This document shows positions 38,156-47,840 of a stretch of DNA of 64,000 nt, one piece after another. The notes beneath the pieces are model-generated. The model was not told where the DNA came from, made no database searches, and saw only the letters and a program-made list of their open reading frames with translations. The stretch is taken from NCBI RefSeq assembly GCF_018130955.1, contig NZ_JAFCJM010000008.1, forward strand, positions 124,001 to 188,000, in the 5' to 3' direction. The first letter of the stretch is position 1. Every line of letters begins with the position of its first letter. The position numbers were made by a program, and so were the translations under genes. The stretch is from Bradyrhizobium liaoningense (GTDB lineage: Bacteria > Pseudomonadota > Alphaproteobacteria > Rhizobiales > Xanthobacteraceae).

Positions 38156-38827
38156 ATGAACGCTCCCTCAACCCACCTTGTCATTGCCGATGATCATCCC
38201 CTGTTCCGCGACGCGTTGCGGCAGGCGGTGGCCGGCGTCCTGACCTCGGCCAAGATCGACGAGGCGGGATCGTTCGAGGATCTGACCAAGCTCTTGGAGC
38301 AGAACTCGGAAGTCGATTTGATCCTGCTCGATCTCTCGATGCCCGGGATCTCCGGCTTTTCCGGCCTGATCTATCTGCGGGCGCAATATCCGGCGATTCC
38401 GGTGGTCATCGTCTCGGCCTCCGACGACAGCGCCACCATTCGCCGCTCGCTGGATTTCGGTGCCTCGGGTTTCATTCCCAAGCGGTTCGGCGTCGAGACC
38501 CTGCGCGACGCCATCCTCAAGGTGATGGAGGGCGACGTCTGGGTGCCGGCGGATACCGACCTGTCGGCGCCGTCCGATCCCGACATGTCGCGCCTGCGCG
38601 ACCGGCTGGTGACGCTCACCCCGCAACAGGTGCGGGTGTTGATGATGCTGTCGGAAGGACTGCTCAACAAGCAGATCGCCTACGAGCTCGGCGTCTCCGA
38701 GGCGACCATCAAGGCCCACGTCTCCGCGATCCTGCAAAAGCTCGGGGTCGAGAGCCGCACCCAGGCCGTCATCGCCGCAGCCAAGATCGCCGGCAGCCAG
38801 TGGAAGCAGGGCACGCCGACGGGGTGA
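38156..38827 (+). CDS. NarL/FixJ-type response regulator
   Basis: 223 residues. Receiver domain: acidic pair DD (12-13), phosphoacceptor Asp59 in LILLDLSMPG, Lys109 in GFIPKRFG. LuxR-type HTH (about 150-212): LTPQQVRVLMMLSEGLLNKQIAYELGVS, EATIKAHVSAILQKLGV. No kinase gene is adjacent. It is divergent from the MHS transporter, which it may regulate (inference). A repeat A element begins about 25 nt after its stop. Confidence 0.93.
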   Translation: MNAPSTHLVIADDHPLFRDALRQAVAGVLTSAKIDEAGSFEDLTKLLEQNSEVDLILLDLSMPGISGFSGLIYLRAQYPAIPVVIVSASDDSATIRRSLDFGASGFIPKRFGVETLRDAILKVMEGDVWVPADTDLSAPSDPDMSRLRDRLVTLTPQQVRVLMMLSEGLLNKQIAYELGVSEATIKAHVSAILQKLGVESRTQAVIAAAKIAGSQWKQGTPTG

Positions 38828-38851
38828 TCCGTCCGTCGGCCGTTGGCTCTT

Positions 38852-38984
38852 GCTAGAGCATGATCCGGAAAAGTGTAAAGCGGTTTTCCCTCGCGACAAA
38901 CGAGGAACGCGTTTGCGCGGAGATCATGCTCAAGCAAGGGCCTAAAGCGCGATGACGATTCATCCAAATCTCGTCGCGCTTTAG
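38852..38984 (+). repeat. dispersed repeat family A, copy 3
   Basis: An expanded copy: the first hairpin has an extra CTCGCGACAAACGAGG-type insertion, and the second module ends CGCGCTTTAG. It abuts and overlaps the eda stop codon (38981-38983). It is the left bracket of the sugar block, and the reversed copy at 48693 is the right bracket. Confidence 0.85.
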
Positions 38985-39661
38985 GTTAACAGCGCGGTCT
39001 TGGAGCTCATACCCTGTCTTTGCCGCACGGACGTCAGTGCAGCGGCAGCTCGGCTCGCAACGGTGATGGACGCCCAATCGCGTGCGGAGACCAGATCCCT
39101 TGGAGCCATCCAGGAGCCACCCACGCAGAGGACATTTGTCAGCTCCAGATATCGAGGCGCGCTTTGCCGGGTTATGCCGCCCGTGGGACAGAATTTGAGT
39201 TGCGGCAAGGGCGAGGCAAGTGACGCAAGAAAATCAACGCCCCCTGCTGACTCGGCTGGAAAGAATTTTGCCAATTGATAGTTGCGTTCGATCAGGCCCA
39301 GTGCCTCGGATGCGCTCGAGACGCCTGATAAGAGTGGGATCTCGCTCGTCTCCGCAGCGTCAAGCAGACGAGTGGTGTATCCTGGCGAAACGGCGAAACG
39401 CGCGCCGGCCCGCATCGCTGCCTCAAGCTGCCTGGGTTCGATGATCGTTCCCGCGCCGACCTCGACGGCCTCGACCTCACCTGCAATAGCGCGGATCGAA
39501 TCGAGAGCTGCAGCCGTGCGCAGCGTAACTTCAATGACGGACAAGCCGCCGGCCGCCAGGGCGCGTGCCAGAGGGATCGCATCCGAAGCACTATTTAGAG
39601 AAATCACGGGAATGACCGGCGTCTTCGAGAGAGTTTCGAGGAGGCCTCGCTGCGCCGTCAT
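38981..39661 (-). CDS. eda: 2-dehydro-3-deoxy-phosphogluconate (KDPG) aldolase
   Basis: 226 residues from ATG 39661, overlapping the edd stop by 4 nt. A class I aldolase TIM barrel: Glu44 and Arg48 in [27 protein letters not shown], and the Schiff-base Lys132 in [12 protein letters not shown], then FCPTGGI. It splits KDPG into pyruvate and glyceraldehyde-3-phosphate, the last Entner-Doudoroff step. It is the final gene of the frcR-frk-zwf-edd-eda unit; its TAA stop lies in the edge of a repeat element. Confidence 0.96.
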   Translation of the reverse strand: MTAQRGLLETLSKTPVIPVISLNSASDAIPLARALAAGGLSVIEVTLRTAAALDSIRAIAGEVEAVEVGAGTIIEPRQLEAAMRAGARFAVSPGYTTRLLDAAETSEIPLLSGVSSASEALGLIERNYQLAKFFPAESAGGVDFLASLASPLPQLKFCPTGGITRQSAPRYLELTNVLCVGGSWMAPRDLVSARDWASITVASRAAAALTSVRQRQGMSSKTALLT

Positions 39662-41496
39662 CTCGTCACTCCCTGAAAGATGCTTGCGCCGTTGTCGGCG
39701 CGACCAACGCGGTCGCGAAAAATTGCGAATAGTTCTCGGCCGACTCCGCTTTGTGCGATGGAAGAATCGAAACGCATCGGCGCCCGCGCCCTCCATTCTT
39801 CCGGATCGACAAGAACCTCGAGCCGGCCGGCAATGGCGTCGACTCTGATGAGGTCGCCGTCGCATATTTTGGCGATTGTGCCCCCTTCGGCCGCTTCCGG
39901 TGTGACGTGAATGGCGGCCGGCACCTTGCCAGAGGCGCCCGAAAGCCGCCCGTCGGTCACGAGGGCGACTTTGAGGCCGCGATCCTGCAACACGCCGAGT
40001 GGGGGCATCAGCTTGTGCAACTCCGGCATTCCGTTGGCTTTCGGTCCCTGGAAGCGCATGACGATGACGAGATCGTTCGTGAGTTCTCCCCCCGCAAAGG
40101 CTTTCTGCAACTCTTCCTGGGAATGAAAGACGCGGGCGGGCGCTTCGATCACATGCCGTTGTGGCGCAACGGCTGATGTCTTGATGATGGCCGTCCCGAT
40201 GTCGCCATTCAGGACTTTCAGCCCGCCTGTCTTTTGAAAGGGCTCGGAAGCGCCTCGCAGCACGGAAGGATCACCGCTGGCTTGCGCTCCTTCATGCCAT
40301 GTTACCGTTCCCTCGGAGCCGAGCTTCGGCTCGCTCAGGTATGCCACCAGGCCATCGCCCGCGACTGTGGTGACGTTTGCGTGCAAGAGGCCGGCTCCGA
40401 GCAGTTCCCGGATCAGGAAGCCCATGCCGCCGGCGGCATGGAAATGGTTCACGTCTGCAGAACCGTTGGGATAGATCCGGGCCAAGAGCGGCGTGACCTC
40501 GGCGAGGTCGGCGAAATCGTCCCAGGTAAGGGTGAGGCCGGCCGCCGCAGCCATGGCAATCAGATGCAGCGTCAGATTGGTCGAGCCGCCAGTGGCGTGC
40601 AGCCCCACGATGCCGTTGACGAACGTGCGCTCGTCGAGCACGCGCCCGATCGGGGTGTATTGATTGCCGAGCGAGGTGATGTCCAATGCTCGCTCGGTCG
40701 CCGCGCAAGTAAGCGCATCGCGCAAAGGCGTATTCGGGTTCACGAAAGATGCGCCCGGGAGCTGAAGGCCCATGATCTCCATCAGCATCTGGTTGGTGTT
40801 GGCCGTCCCGTAAAACGTGCACGTCCCCGCGCCGTGGTAGGCTTGCGCTTCCGCTTCCAGCAGAGCTTCGCGACCGAGCTTTCCTTCGGCGTAGGCCTGG
40901 CGGATTTTCGCTTTTTCGTTGTTGGCCAGGCCCGAGGTCATCGGCCCCGACGGAATGAAGACCGCAGGCAAATGCCCGAACGAGAGCGCGCCGATAACGA
41001 GGCCCGGCACGATCTTGTCGCAAATGCCGAGAAACACGGCGGCATCGAAGGTTTGATGCGACAGCGCGATCGCCGTGGACAAGGCGATGACCTCGCGTGA
41101 GAACAGCGAGAGCTCCATTCCCGCTTCGCCTTGCGTGATGCCGTCGCACATCGCCGGCACGCCGCCTGCGACCTGGGCAACACCCCCCGCCGCACGCGCG
41201 CTCTGTCGGATGAGATCAGGGAAACGCTCATAGGGCTGATGCGCCGAGAGCATATCGTTGTAGGCCGTGACAATTCCGAGACTGGGAACGTGGCCATCCT
41301 GCATCAGCTTCTTGTCGCGCCCGCCGCAAGCCGCGAAAGCATGGGCCTGGTTGGCGCATCCCAGTCGTCGCCGCACCGGCGTGCTCGCCGCATTCGCAAT
41401 GCGGTCGAGATAGCGTGCCCGGCTGTCGTAACTGCGCCGAGCGATGCGATCCGTCACTTCGGCGACGCGCGCATTGACCCTTGCTTCGATCGTCAT
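39658..41496 (-). CDS. edd: 6-phosphogluconate dehydratase
   Basis: 612 residues, an IlvD/Edd-family Fe-S dehydratase. Landmarks are [91 protein letters not shown] and [19 protein letters not shown]. Cys residues in these blocks are expected to hold the [4Fe-4S] cluster. It converts 6-phosphogluconate to KDPG. ATG 41496 has AGGAGG 6 nt upstream. It follows zwf by 49 nt and is coupled to eda. Confidence 0.97.
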   Translation of the reverse strand: MTIEARVNARVAEVTDRIARRSYDSRARYLDRIANAASTPVRRRLGCANQAHAFAACGGRDKKLMQDGHVPSLGIVTAYNDMLSAHQPYERFPDLIRQSARAAGGVAQVAGGVPAMCDGITQGEAGMELSLFSREVIALSTAIALSHQTFDAAVFLGICDKIVPGLVIGALSFGHLPAVFIPSGPMTSGLANNEKAKIRQAYAEGKLGREALLEAEAQAYHGAGTCTFYGTANTNQMLMEIMGLQLPGASFVNPNTPLRDALTCAATERALDITSLGNQYTPIGRVLDERTFVNGIVGLHATGGSTNLTLHLIAMAAAAGLTLTWDDFADLAEVTPLLARIYPNGSADVNHFHAAGGMGFLIRELLGAGLLHANVTTVAGDGLVAYLSEPKLGSEGTVTWHEGAQASGDPSVLRGASEPFQKTGGLKVLNGDIGTAIIKTSAVAPQRHVIEAPARVFHSQEELQKAFAGGELTNDLVIVMRFQGPKANGMPELHKLMPPLGVLQDRGLKVALVTDGRLSGASGKVPAAIHVTPEAAEGGTIAKICDGDLIRVDAIAGRLEVLVDPEEWRARAPMRFDSSIAQSGVGRELFAIFRDRVGRADNGASIFQGVTR

Positions 41497-41545
41497 ATAG
41501 GCCTCCTGTTCGCGGATTGAGCATCGACTAAGCGCTGCTCCGTGG

Positions 41546-43024
41546 TCACGGACCGTCCTCCATCCATGTTCGGCCGTCGCGTTCGATCAGCGCGACGGCG
41601 GCGGAGGGGCCCCAGCTGCCGGCAACATAGGGGCGCGGGATTTCATTCATCTGGCTCCACGCCTGACGGATCGGGTCGATCCAGCGCCATGCCGCCTCGA
41701 CTTCATCCCGGCGCATGAACAAGGTCGCGTCTCCGCGGACCACATCCATCAACAGCCGTTCGTAAGCGTCCGGTACCGAGACGTCGAATGCTTCCGCAAA
41801 GCTCATGTCGAGGGGGACATATTGCAGCCGCATGCCGCCCGGTCCGGGCTCCTTGATCATGAGCCAGAGCTTGATCCCCTCGTCGGGCTGCAGGCGGATC
41901 ACGAGCCGCGTCTGCACAGCCTTTCCCGAATTCGAATTGAAGATCGAATGCGGAACTTTCCTGAAGGTCACGACGATCTCGGAACTGCGTTGCTGCAACC
42001 GCTTTCCGGTGCGCAGGTAGAAGGGAACGCCGGTCCAGCGCCAATTCGCAACGGCCGCCTTGAGCGCAACGAAAGTCTCGGTCGAGCTTGGGCGATCGGT
42101 GATTTCTTCCGCATAACCGGGAACCGCGATGCCGTCGCATGCGCCGGCGCGGTATTGACCCGGCACGGTTAGGAGTGCCGCGTTTGTTTCGTCGATCCGT
42201 TCGAGCGACTTCAGGATCTTGAGCTTCTCGTCGCGCACGGCGTCGGCTTCGAGCGAATGTGGCGGCTCCATTGCCACCAGGCAGAGCAGCTGCAGAAGAT
42301 GGTTCTGCACCATGTCGCGCAGGGCGCCGGACTTGTCGTAGTAGGGGCCACGTTCTTCCACGCCGATGGATTCGGCGACGGTAATTTGTACATGGTCGAT
42401 GTGAGCGGCATTCCACAGCGGCTCGAACAATGCGTTGGCGAACCGCAACGCCATCAAATTCTGCACCGTCTCCTTGCCGAGATAGTGATCGATCCGGTAG
42501 ACGCGTTCCTCCGGAAAGATCATGCCGACGGTTTGATTGAAGCGGATTGCGGACTCAAGATCCTTGCCGATCGGCTTCTCGATGACGATGCGGGAATCGC
42601 CCTTTGCAAGTCCGTAGTGACCTAGCCTTTCGCAGATCGGTCCGAACAGATGCGGTGCGGTCGCGAGATAATGGACCTGAATGCGTTCGGCGTGGGCCGA
42701 CAGGGCGGCCGCGAGTTCGGTCCACCCATTCTCACCTTCGGCATCGGCTGCCATGTAGGAGATGCGGGCCAGGAAGCGATCGAGTTCGGGTCCCGTGGTT
42801 TCCGATGCCGGCACATATTTCGTGACCGCCGCGCGCACCATGGCGAGGAAATCATCCCGTGACATCGCGGCGCGCGCGACGCCGAGAATCGTTGCTTCAT
42901 CTGGTAGCTGGCCCGCAAAATCGCGACGAAACAGCGCCGGCAACAGCTTGCGGCACGCCAGATCGCCCGTCGCTCCGAAGACGGTCAGGACGAAGGGAGC
43001 CACGGGAATCACGCGGCTTGTCAT
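41546..43024 (-). CDS. zwf: glucose-6-phosphate dehydrogenase
   Basis: 492 residues from ATG 43024 ([23 protein letters not shown]). ATG 43090 would overlap the kinase stop and add 22 residues without family character. The nucleotide-binding GATGDLA (17-23) and the active-site [13 protein letters not shown] are intact, as is the C-terminal [28 protein letters not shown]. It oxidises glucose-6-phosphate to 6-phosphogluconolactone. No phosphogluconolactonase (pgl) gene is seen nearby. Operon with frk, edd and eda feeds fructose/glucose carbon into the Entner-Doudoroff route. Confidence 0.96.
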   Translation of the reverse strand: MTSRVIPVAPFVLTVFGATGDLACRKLLPALFRRDFAGQLPDEATILGVARAAMSRDDFLAMVRAAVTKYVPASETTGPELDRFLARISYMAADAEGENGWTELAAALSAHAERIQVHYLATAPHLFGPICERLGHYGLAKGDSRIVIEKPIGKDLESAIRFNQTVGMIFPEERVYRIDHYLGKETVQNLMALRFANALFEPLWNAAHIDHVQITVAESIGVEERGPYYDKSGALRDMVQNHLLQLLCLVAMEPPHSLEADAVRDEKLKILKSLERIDETNAALLTVPGQYRAGACDGIAVPGYAEEITDRPSSTETFVALKAAVANWRWTGVPFYLRTGKRLQQRSSEIVVTFRKVPHSIFNSNSGKAVQTRLVIRLQPDEGIKLWLMIKEPGPGGMRLQYVPLDMSFAEAFDVSVPDAYERLLMDVVRGDATLFMRRDEVEAAWRWIDPIRQAWSQMNEIPRPYVAGSWGPSAAVALIERDGRTWMEDGP

Positions 43025-43082
43025 GCGCGAGCCTTTCTCAATTCGATCCCGTCCGATGGGCCGCGTTGCGTCCGTCACTCTG

Positions 43083-44051
43083 TCAAGCATGGCAAGGCTC
43101 CGTACTCGGCTCCGTACTCGCATCGATGTCGGCGGCGGTCGGCAGGTCGGCACCATCACGGGAAACCGTGATGGCGGCGGCAGCCGTGCCGTAAGCAAGC
43201 AACTCGCGGATTGCAGACAGGTCGAGCGCGGCGATGGCGTCGGGATGGAGCCTGCCGGTCTTCGCAAGCTGCGCAAGCAGCGCGGCGTGGAATGTGTCGC
43301 CAGCGCCCACAGTGTCGCGCACGACCACGGAACGACCGGACACTGAAACGCTTCCAGCGGCGGAAAAGGCGGTCGCCCCCTTCGCTCCCTCGGTCACCAC
43401 CACCAGGCGTGCGCCGCACTTGAGCCAGTAGGCGGCAGCATCGGCAATTGACAAGCGACCGCTCCACGCAACGCGAACGTCCTCGTCGCTCGCCTTGATT
43501 ATCGTGGCCGTTCGGTAGAAGCGTTCCGCGGCGACCGCCCAGCTCTGCATGTCGCCGACGACGGTGGGACGGACGTTCGCATCGACGCTGATGACGCGGC
43601 GACCGTGCTCGCGTCGGGCGAGCGCGGCAAATGTGGTGCCAACCGGCTCGACAGCCATCGAATAAGAGCCGAAGGTCAGAGCCTGAATATCGTTCGGCAG
43701 CGTGCCGGGAAGGTCGGCAAGCCCAAGCGAACGATCTGCCGCCCCCTCGCCATGGAAGGCGTAGTTCGGTTGACCGTCGTCGGTTGTCGCCACGATCGAA
43801 ATCGTGGACGGCCGGTCGGTGCGCACGAGGAAGTCATCATCCACGCCTTCGCAAGCCAGCCTGTCCGCGAGGAACGCGCCGAAGTGATCGTGCGAGATGC
43901 CGCTCAGGAAGGCCGTTCGGACGCCAAGCCGGGCGAGACCAATCGCGACATTGAAGGGAGAGCCACCGGCAACGGCACGGACCGACATTTCCGACCGGCC
44001 GGGCCTCGTCACAAATAGATCGATCAGGGCTTCGCCACAGACAAGAATCAC
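43083..44051 (-). CDS. PfkB family carbohydrate kinase (fructokinase)
   Basis: 322 residues from GTG 44051. PfkB signatures: CGEALIDLF with AGGSPFNVAIGLARLG at the N-terminus (GG motif), and DTVGAGDTFHAALLAQL with catalytic Asp252. Length and the GGSPFNVA motif fit fructokinase (Frk/ScrK). It phosphorylates fructose to fructose-6-phosphate in the cytoplasm. The context supports this: it lies downstream of a ROK regulator and opposite a FrcBCA-type importer. It could be another hexose or ketose kinase. Confidence 0.88.
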   Translation of the reverse strand: MILVCGEALIDLFVTRPGRSEMSVRAVAGGSPFNVAIGLARLGVRTAFLSGISHDHFGAFLADRLACEGVDDDFLVRTDRPSTISIVATTDDGQPNYAFHGEGAADRSLGLADLPGTLPNDIQALTFGSYSMAVEPVGTTFAALARREHGRRVISVDANVRPTVVGDMQSWAVAAERFYRTATIIKASDEDVRVAWSGRLSIADAAAYWLKCGARLVVVTEGAKGATAFSAAGSVSVSGRSVVVRDTVGAGDTFHAALLAQLAKTGRLHPDAIAALDLSAIRELLAYGTAAAAITVSRDGADLPTAADIDASTEPSTEPCHA

Positions 44052-44057
44052 GATGCA

Positions 44058-44168
44058 TCACCCCTGTTCATCGTGACAAGCCTCGAGGCTGTCACGCCGT
44101 TCGCGCGAAGAACGATCCGCGCCAGGTACGATGATGCGTTCGGGGCGGAGAGCCGTGTCGTCGACCAT
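44058..44168 (-). CDS. possible 36-aa small ORF between frcR and the kinase
   Basis: ATG 44168 lies 2 nt after the frcR TAA, with AAGGA 7 nt upstream, and the frame ends with TGA 6 nt before the kinase GTG. The peptide begins MVDDTALRPERIIVPGAD, then becomes charged (RSSRERRDSLEACHDEQG). It has no hydrophobic segment. It could couple translation of the two genes, encode a small protein, or be a remnant of a longer gene. No homology can be judged. Confidence 0.3.
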   Translation of the reverse strand: MVDDTALRPERIIVPGADRSSRERRDSLEACHDEQG

Positions 44169-44170
44169 GC

Positions 44171-45439
44171 TTAATCCTTGAAGAGCACGTCGTGATCGCG
44201 AGCGAACGCCGCGAGCAACGGCAAGGCCGCACCGCCGATCGCGCGTGCATCACGCCCGATCGAGCCTTCCACCACCACGGCGTCGGTGAGGCCCTGCCGG
44301 TCCATACGAGCCCAATGTTCATTTGTGCGCTCGACGAGGCGACGGCGTACATCGAGCGGAAAGGCTCCGTCGATGATGACGGCTTCAAAGTCGATCACGG
44401 CCAGCAATGCGGCGATGGCCTGCGCCAGCGCCTCGGCGGCGGCCGTGACCCACGCTTCGAGCGGATCCTCGAAACTCGACCAGTCGTCGGGCGAGAGCCA
44501 GATATCAGTGCCACGTCGACCGGCGGCGATCAGTCGGCGCTCCAACTGGTAGATGGAGGCGGTGCGGATTAACTGCTGAAGGCTTGTCTCGCCATTTTCG
44601 TCCCGCCGCATGATCGGCATGGAGCCGAGCGCGCCGGCGTTGCCGCTGCGGCCCGGGAAGAGGCTTCCGTTCAGAACGATACCGCCGCCGATGAAGGCGC
44701 CGATGTAGAAGTAGGCGAAATCCCGGTACGCTGCGCCGGCACCGAAGGTGAGTTCGGCCGCGCATGCCGAAGTCGCGTCGTTGCAGACGTGCACCGGCCA
44801 AGGGCCGAAGCGGCGCGAGAGTTCAGCGGCGACGTTGAAATCACGCCACTTGCCGAGTACGCCGGGCGGCGTTTGCAGATCGGCTTCCCAGTTCCACAAT
44901 TCAAATGGCATCGCGACGCCGAGGCCGCTGATCCTGCCATGCTGGGCTTCGGGCAATTCGGCGAGAAGGCCCGGCATCTCGCGCTCCGCAAATGCCATGA
45001 TCTCTTCGGGCACCGGGAAGGAATAGATCGCGCGGCGTCTGGCGCGGATTCCGGCGGTGAAGTCCATCAACACCAGATCGGAGCTGCGCCGGCCGATCAT
45101 CAGCCCCAGTCCAAAAGCGCCGTCTGGGTTGAGCGAGTAGGGGACAGAGGGCTGCCCGATGCGGCCTCGCTGCGGTTCGCCGGCAAGGAGCAGCCCGTCG
45201 GCTTCCAGCCGATTGATGATCACGGTCGTGGTTTGAGTCGACAGGCCGGTGAGCCGCGCGATCTCGACTTTGGCGAGGCCGCGATGGCGCCGGATGAGGG
45301 AGAGGATCAGGCGCTCGTTATACAGTCGCACGCCCGTTTGGGTGGTGCCGCGGCTTCCGCCCGGCAAGGCCGTCGGCGGGTTAACCGCTCCAACCGGTGC
45401 TGTTTCTTCCATCCTCGGCTCCGCAAGCGCCTTGGTCAT
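44171..45439 (-). CDS. frcR: ROK family transcriptional regulator (FrcR-like)
   Basis: 422 residues from ATG 45439 (a TTG eight codons earlier is possible). An N-terminal winged HTH (about 40-90: RLYNERLILSLIRRHRGLAKVEIARLTGL, TVIINRLEADGLL) precedes a ROK domain with VCNDATSACAAELTFGAG and GGGIVLNGSLFPGRSGNAGALGSMPI. The CxCG zinc-binding cluster of classic ROK proteins is absent from the expected segment (about residues 280-310). The position opposite frcBCA, and an operator-like dyad between them, match the S. meliloti fructose-uptake locus, so it probably represses uptake and the operon it heads. Confidence 0.88.
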   Translation of the reverse strand: MTKALAEPRMEETAPVGAVNPPTALPGGSRGTTQTGVRLYNERLILSLIRRHRGLAKVEIARLTGLSTQTTTVIINRLEADGLLLAGEPQRGRIGQPSVPYSLNPDGAFGLGLMIGRRSSDLVLMDFTAGIRARRRAIYSFPVPEEIMAFAEREMPGLLAELPEAQHGRISGLGVAMPFELWNWEADLQTPPGVLGKWRDFNVAAELSRRFGPWPVHVCNDATSACAAELTFGAGAAYRDFAYFYIGAFIGGGIVLNGSLFPGRSGNAGALGSMPIMRRDENGETSLQQLIRTASIYQLERRLIAAGRRGTDIWLSPDDWSSFEDPLEAWVTAAAEALAQAIAALLAVIDFEAVIIDGAFPLDVRRRLVERTNEHWARMDRQGLTDAVVVEGSIGRDARAIGGAALPLLAAFARDHDVLFKD

Positions 45440-45501
45440 TTGCCCAGCAAGTTCGCTTCCCAAGGCGGTCGATCACTACAATGAACGCAGTCGAGGGCGA
45501 G

Positions 45502-45561
45502 TGTCAATTAATAAGTCGGGATGATTTATTTATTGACAGGGCCGTTTGTAGCCTCTTAGGA
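45502..45561. promoter_or_regulatory. FrcR operator dyad overlapping the frcB promoter
   Basis: TGTCAATTAATAA (45502-45514) and TTATTTATTGACA (45526-45538) are inverted with 12 of 13 matches, an AT-rich dyad unusual for this GC-rich DNA. The right arm contains a consensus -35 TTGACA (45533-45538); 17 nt later comes TTAGGA (45556-45561) as -10. ROK repressors such as NagC/Mlc bind AT-rich dyads of this kind, so occupancy would block frcB transcription. Confidence 0.7.
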
Positions 45562-45614
45562 TCGCCCAACACGCGGACGAACCGCGCAGGCACAAATGCT
45601 CCAGGAGGGAATAC

Positions 45615-46634
45615 ATGCGTCAGTCACTCGGACTATTCGCGGCACTCGCGCTTACTTTGGGCGCCACCAGCTCCTTCGCGGCCGACAAGCCGATCGTCGG
45701 GCTCATCACCAAGACCAACACCAATCCGTTCTTCGTGAAGATGAAGGCCGGCGCCGAGGAGGCGGCCAAGGCCAATGATGTCGAGCTGCGATCCTTCGCC
45801 GGGAAGGTCGACGGTGACAATGAGGGCCAAGTCGCGGCCATTGAGAACCTGATCGCCGCCGGCGCCAAAGGCATCCTGATCACACCGAACGACTCCCGCG
45901 CCATCGTTCCGGCCGTCGAGAAGGCAAGGGCCGCGGGCATTCTGGTCATTGCCCTCGACACCCCGCTCGACCCGGCGAATGCAGCGGATGCGACGTTTGC
46001 GACCGACAATTTCCTGGCGGGTCAATTGATCGGCCAGTGGGCCGCCAAGACGCTGGGCGCCAAGGCGGCATCGGCGAAGATCGCGCTACTCGACCTGAAC
46101 GTGAACCAGATCTCGGTCGACGTCGCCCGCGATCAGGGTTTTCTGAAAGGTTTTGGCATTGATCTCGGCAACCCCGCCAAGATCGGCGACGAGAAGGATG
46201 CGCGCATCGTCGGCCATGATGTGACGCTCGGCAGCGAGGAAGGCGGCCGCAAGGCGATGGAGAACTTGCTGCAGAAGGATCCCGGCATCTCGCTCGTCTA
46301 TACCATCAACGAGCCTGCGGCAGCGGGAGCCTACGAGGCCCTGCGCTCGGTCGGCCGCGACAAGGACGTGCTGATCGTTTCGGTCGACGGCGGTTGCCCC
46401 GGCGTGCGCAACGTGAAGGACGGCGTCATCGGAGCCACCTCCATGCAGTTCCCGTTGCTGATGGCGGCGAAAGGCGTCGAGGCGGTGAAGGCCTTCGCCT
46501 CTGGCGGCGGCAAGCCGAAGGCGTCGCCGGGCCTGGACTTCGTCAACACCGGTGTCGAGCTCGTCACCGACAAGCCGGCCGGCGAGATGCCGTCGATCGA
46601 CAGCGCCGCCGCATTGAAGAAGTGCTGGGGCTGA
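45615..46634 (+). CDS. frcB: fructose-type ABC transporter substrate-binding protein
   Basis: 339 residues. The signal peptide [20 protein letters not shown] is followed by FAAD, with a likely cut after Ala23. The mature protein is a periplasmic type I binding protein of the ribose/fructose group: [107 protein letters not shown]. The text closely resembles rhizobial FrcB as I know it. AGGAGG lies upstream of the start. First gene of frcBCA; a strong hairpin lies between it and the permease gene. Confidence 0.92.
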   Translation: MRQSLGLFAALALTLGATSSFAADKPIVGLITKTNTNPFFVKMKAGAEEAAKANDVELRSFAGKVDGDNEGQVAAIENLIAAGAKGILITPNDSRAIVPAVEKARAAGILVIALDTPLDPANAADATFATDNFLAGQLIGQWAAKTLGAKAASAKIALLDLNVNQISVDVARDQGFLKGFGIDLGNPAKIGDEKDARIVGHDVTLGSEEGGRKAMENLLQKDPGISLVYTINEPAAAGAYEALRSVGRDKDVLIVSVDGGCPGVRNVKDGVIGATSMQFPLLMAAKGVEAVKAFASGGGKPKASPGLDFVNTGVELVTDKPAGEMPSIDSAAALKKCWG

Positions 46635-46665
46635 TCGCGCCCTTGAACTGTAGCCGCTGGCAAGG

Positions 46666-46692
46666 ACTGGCGCCCGCGAGCCGGGCGCCAGT
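46666..46692 (+). other. intercistronic stem-loop between frcB and frcC
   Basis: ACTGGCGCCCG (46666-46676) and CGGGCGCCAGT (46682-46692) form a perfect 11-bp stem with a 5-nt loop and no U-run. Such hairpins often protect binding-protein mRNA from 3' decay, so that FrcB is made in excess over the membrane proteins. Confidence 0.65.
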
Positions 46693-46757
46693 AAGAGCCG
46701 AGGACGCTCACCCGAGACTGGATGGGCAGGTCTCCGCATGCAACGAGGAAAACGGCC

Positions 46758-47840
46758 ATGACTGATATCGGCAGTAGTCGTCCCGCTGCCCAGGCCTTCG
46801 AGCTCGTGCTCGACAAGGGCGAGAGCCGCGTGGCCGAATTCGAAGTCCGTGCAAGATCGCCGCTGCAAAAGCTTCAGCACTTCCTGCACGCCAATCCGAC
46901 GGCGGTGCCGGCGATTGTGCTCCTGCTCAGCGTTGCGGCGTTCGGCTTCACCGTCGGCTCGCGCTTTCTCTCGACGTTCAACCTGTCACTGATCATCCAG
47001 CAGGTCACGATCATCGGCGTGATCGGGGCGGCGCAGACGCTGATCGTGATCACCGCCGGCATCGATCTGTCGGTTGGGGCGATCATGGTGCTGTGTTCCG
47101 TCATCATGGGCAAGCTTGCGGTCACCATGGGACTGCCAGCTCCAATCGCGCTCCTTGCCGGCGTCGCCGCGGGTGCCGGCTGCGGCGTGCTCAATGGTGC
47201 GCTCGTGACCCGGCTCAAGCTGCCGCCCTTCATCGTCACGCTCGGGACATGGTCGATCTTTTTCGCGCTCAATCTCTGGTATTCGGCGTCCGAGACCATC
47301 CGCTCGCAGGAGGTCGCGAAAATCGCCCCGTTGCTGCAGGCATTGGGAACGCCGGTGAACGTCCTTGGCGCCCGTTTCACCTACGGCTCCTTCTTCATGC
47401 TCGGGCTCGTCGCATTGATCTGGTTCGTGCTCAATCGCACGGCCTTCGGGCGCCATCTCTATGCGGTCGGCGACGATCCCGATGCGGCGCGACTTTCCGG
47501 CATCCGGACCGACCGCATCCTCTTCAGCGTCTATGTGATCGCCGGCGTGATTTGCGCGCTCGGTGCCTGGACGTTGATCGGGCGCATTGGTTCGATCAGC
47601 CCGCAGGCCGGCCAGACGGCCAATCTGGACAGCATCACGGCGGTGGTCGTCGGTGGCGCCAGCCTGTTCGGCGGGCGTGGTTCGATTATCGGCACGCTGA
47701 TCGGCGCCCTCATCGTCGGCGTATTTCGCAACGGGCTCGCTCTGTCCGATGTCGACGTGCTCTGGCAGGAATTCGCCGTCGGTTGGCTGATCATCATCGC
47801 AGTGGCGCTCGATCAATGGATTCGCAAGGTGTCAGCATGA
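46758..47840 (+). CDS. frcC: fructose-type ABC transporter permease
   Basis: 360 residues from ATG 46758, with CGAGGAAAAC upstream. About eight to ten membrane helices of the RbsC/FrcC family: QQVTIIGVIGAAQTLIVITAGIDLSVGAIMVL, the family LPPFIVTLGTWSIFFALNLWYS, NRTAFGRHLYAVGDDPDAARLSGIRTDRILFSVY, and TAVVVGGASLFGGRGSIIGTLIGALIVGVFRNGLAL. The cytoplasmic EAA-like loop AVGDDPDAARLSGI contacts the ATPase. It overlaps frcA by 4 nt. Confidence 0.94.
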   Translation: MTDIGSSRPAAQAFELVLDKGESRVAEFEVRARSPLQKLQHFLHANPTAVPAIVLLLSVAAFGFTVGSRFLSTFNLSLIIQQVTIIGVIGAAQTLIVITAGIDLSVGAIMVLCSVIMGKLAVTMGLPAPIALLAGVAAGAGCGVLNGALVTRLKLPPFIVTLGTWSIFFALNLWYSASETIRSQEVAKIAPLLQALGTPVNVLGARFTYGSFFMLGLVALIWFVLNRTAFGRHLYAVGDDPDAARLSGIRTDRILFSVYVIAGVICALGAWTLIGRIGSISPQAGQTANLDSITAVVVGGASLFGGRGSIIGTLIGALIVGVFRNGLALSDVDVLWQEFAVGWLIIIAVALDQWIRKVSA

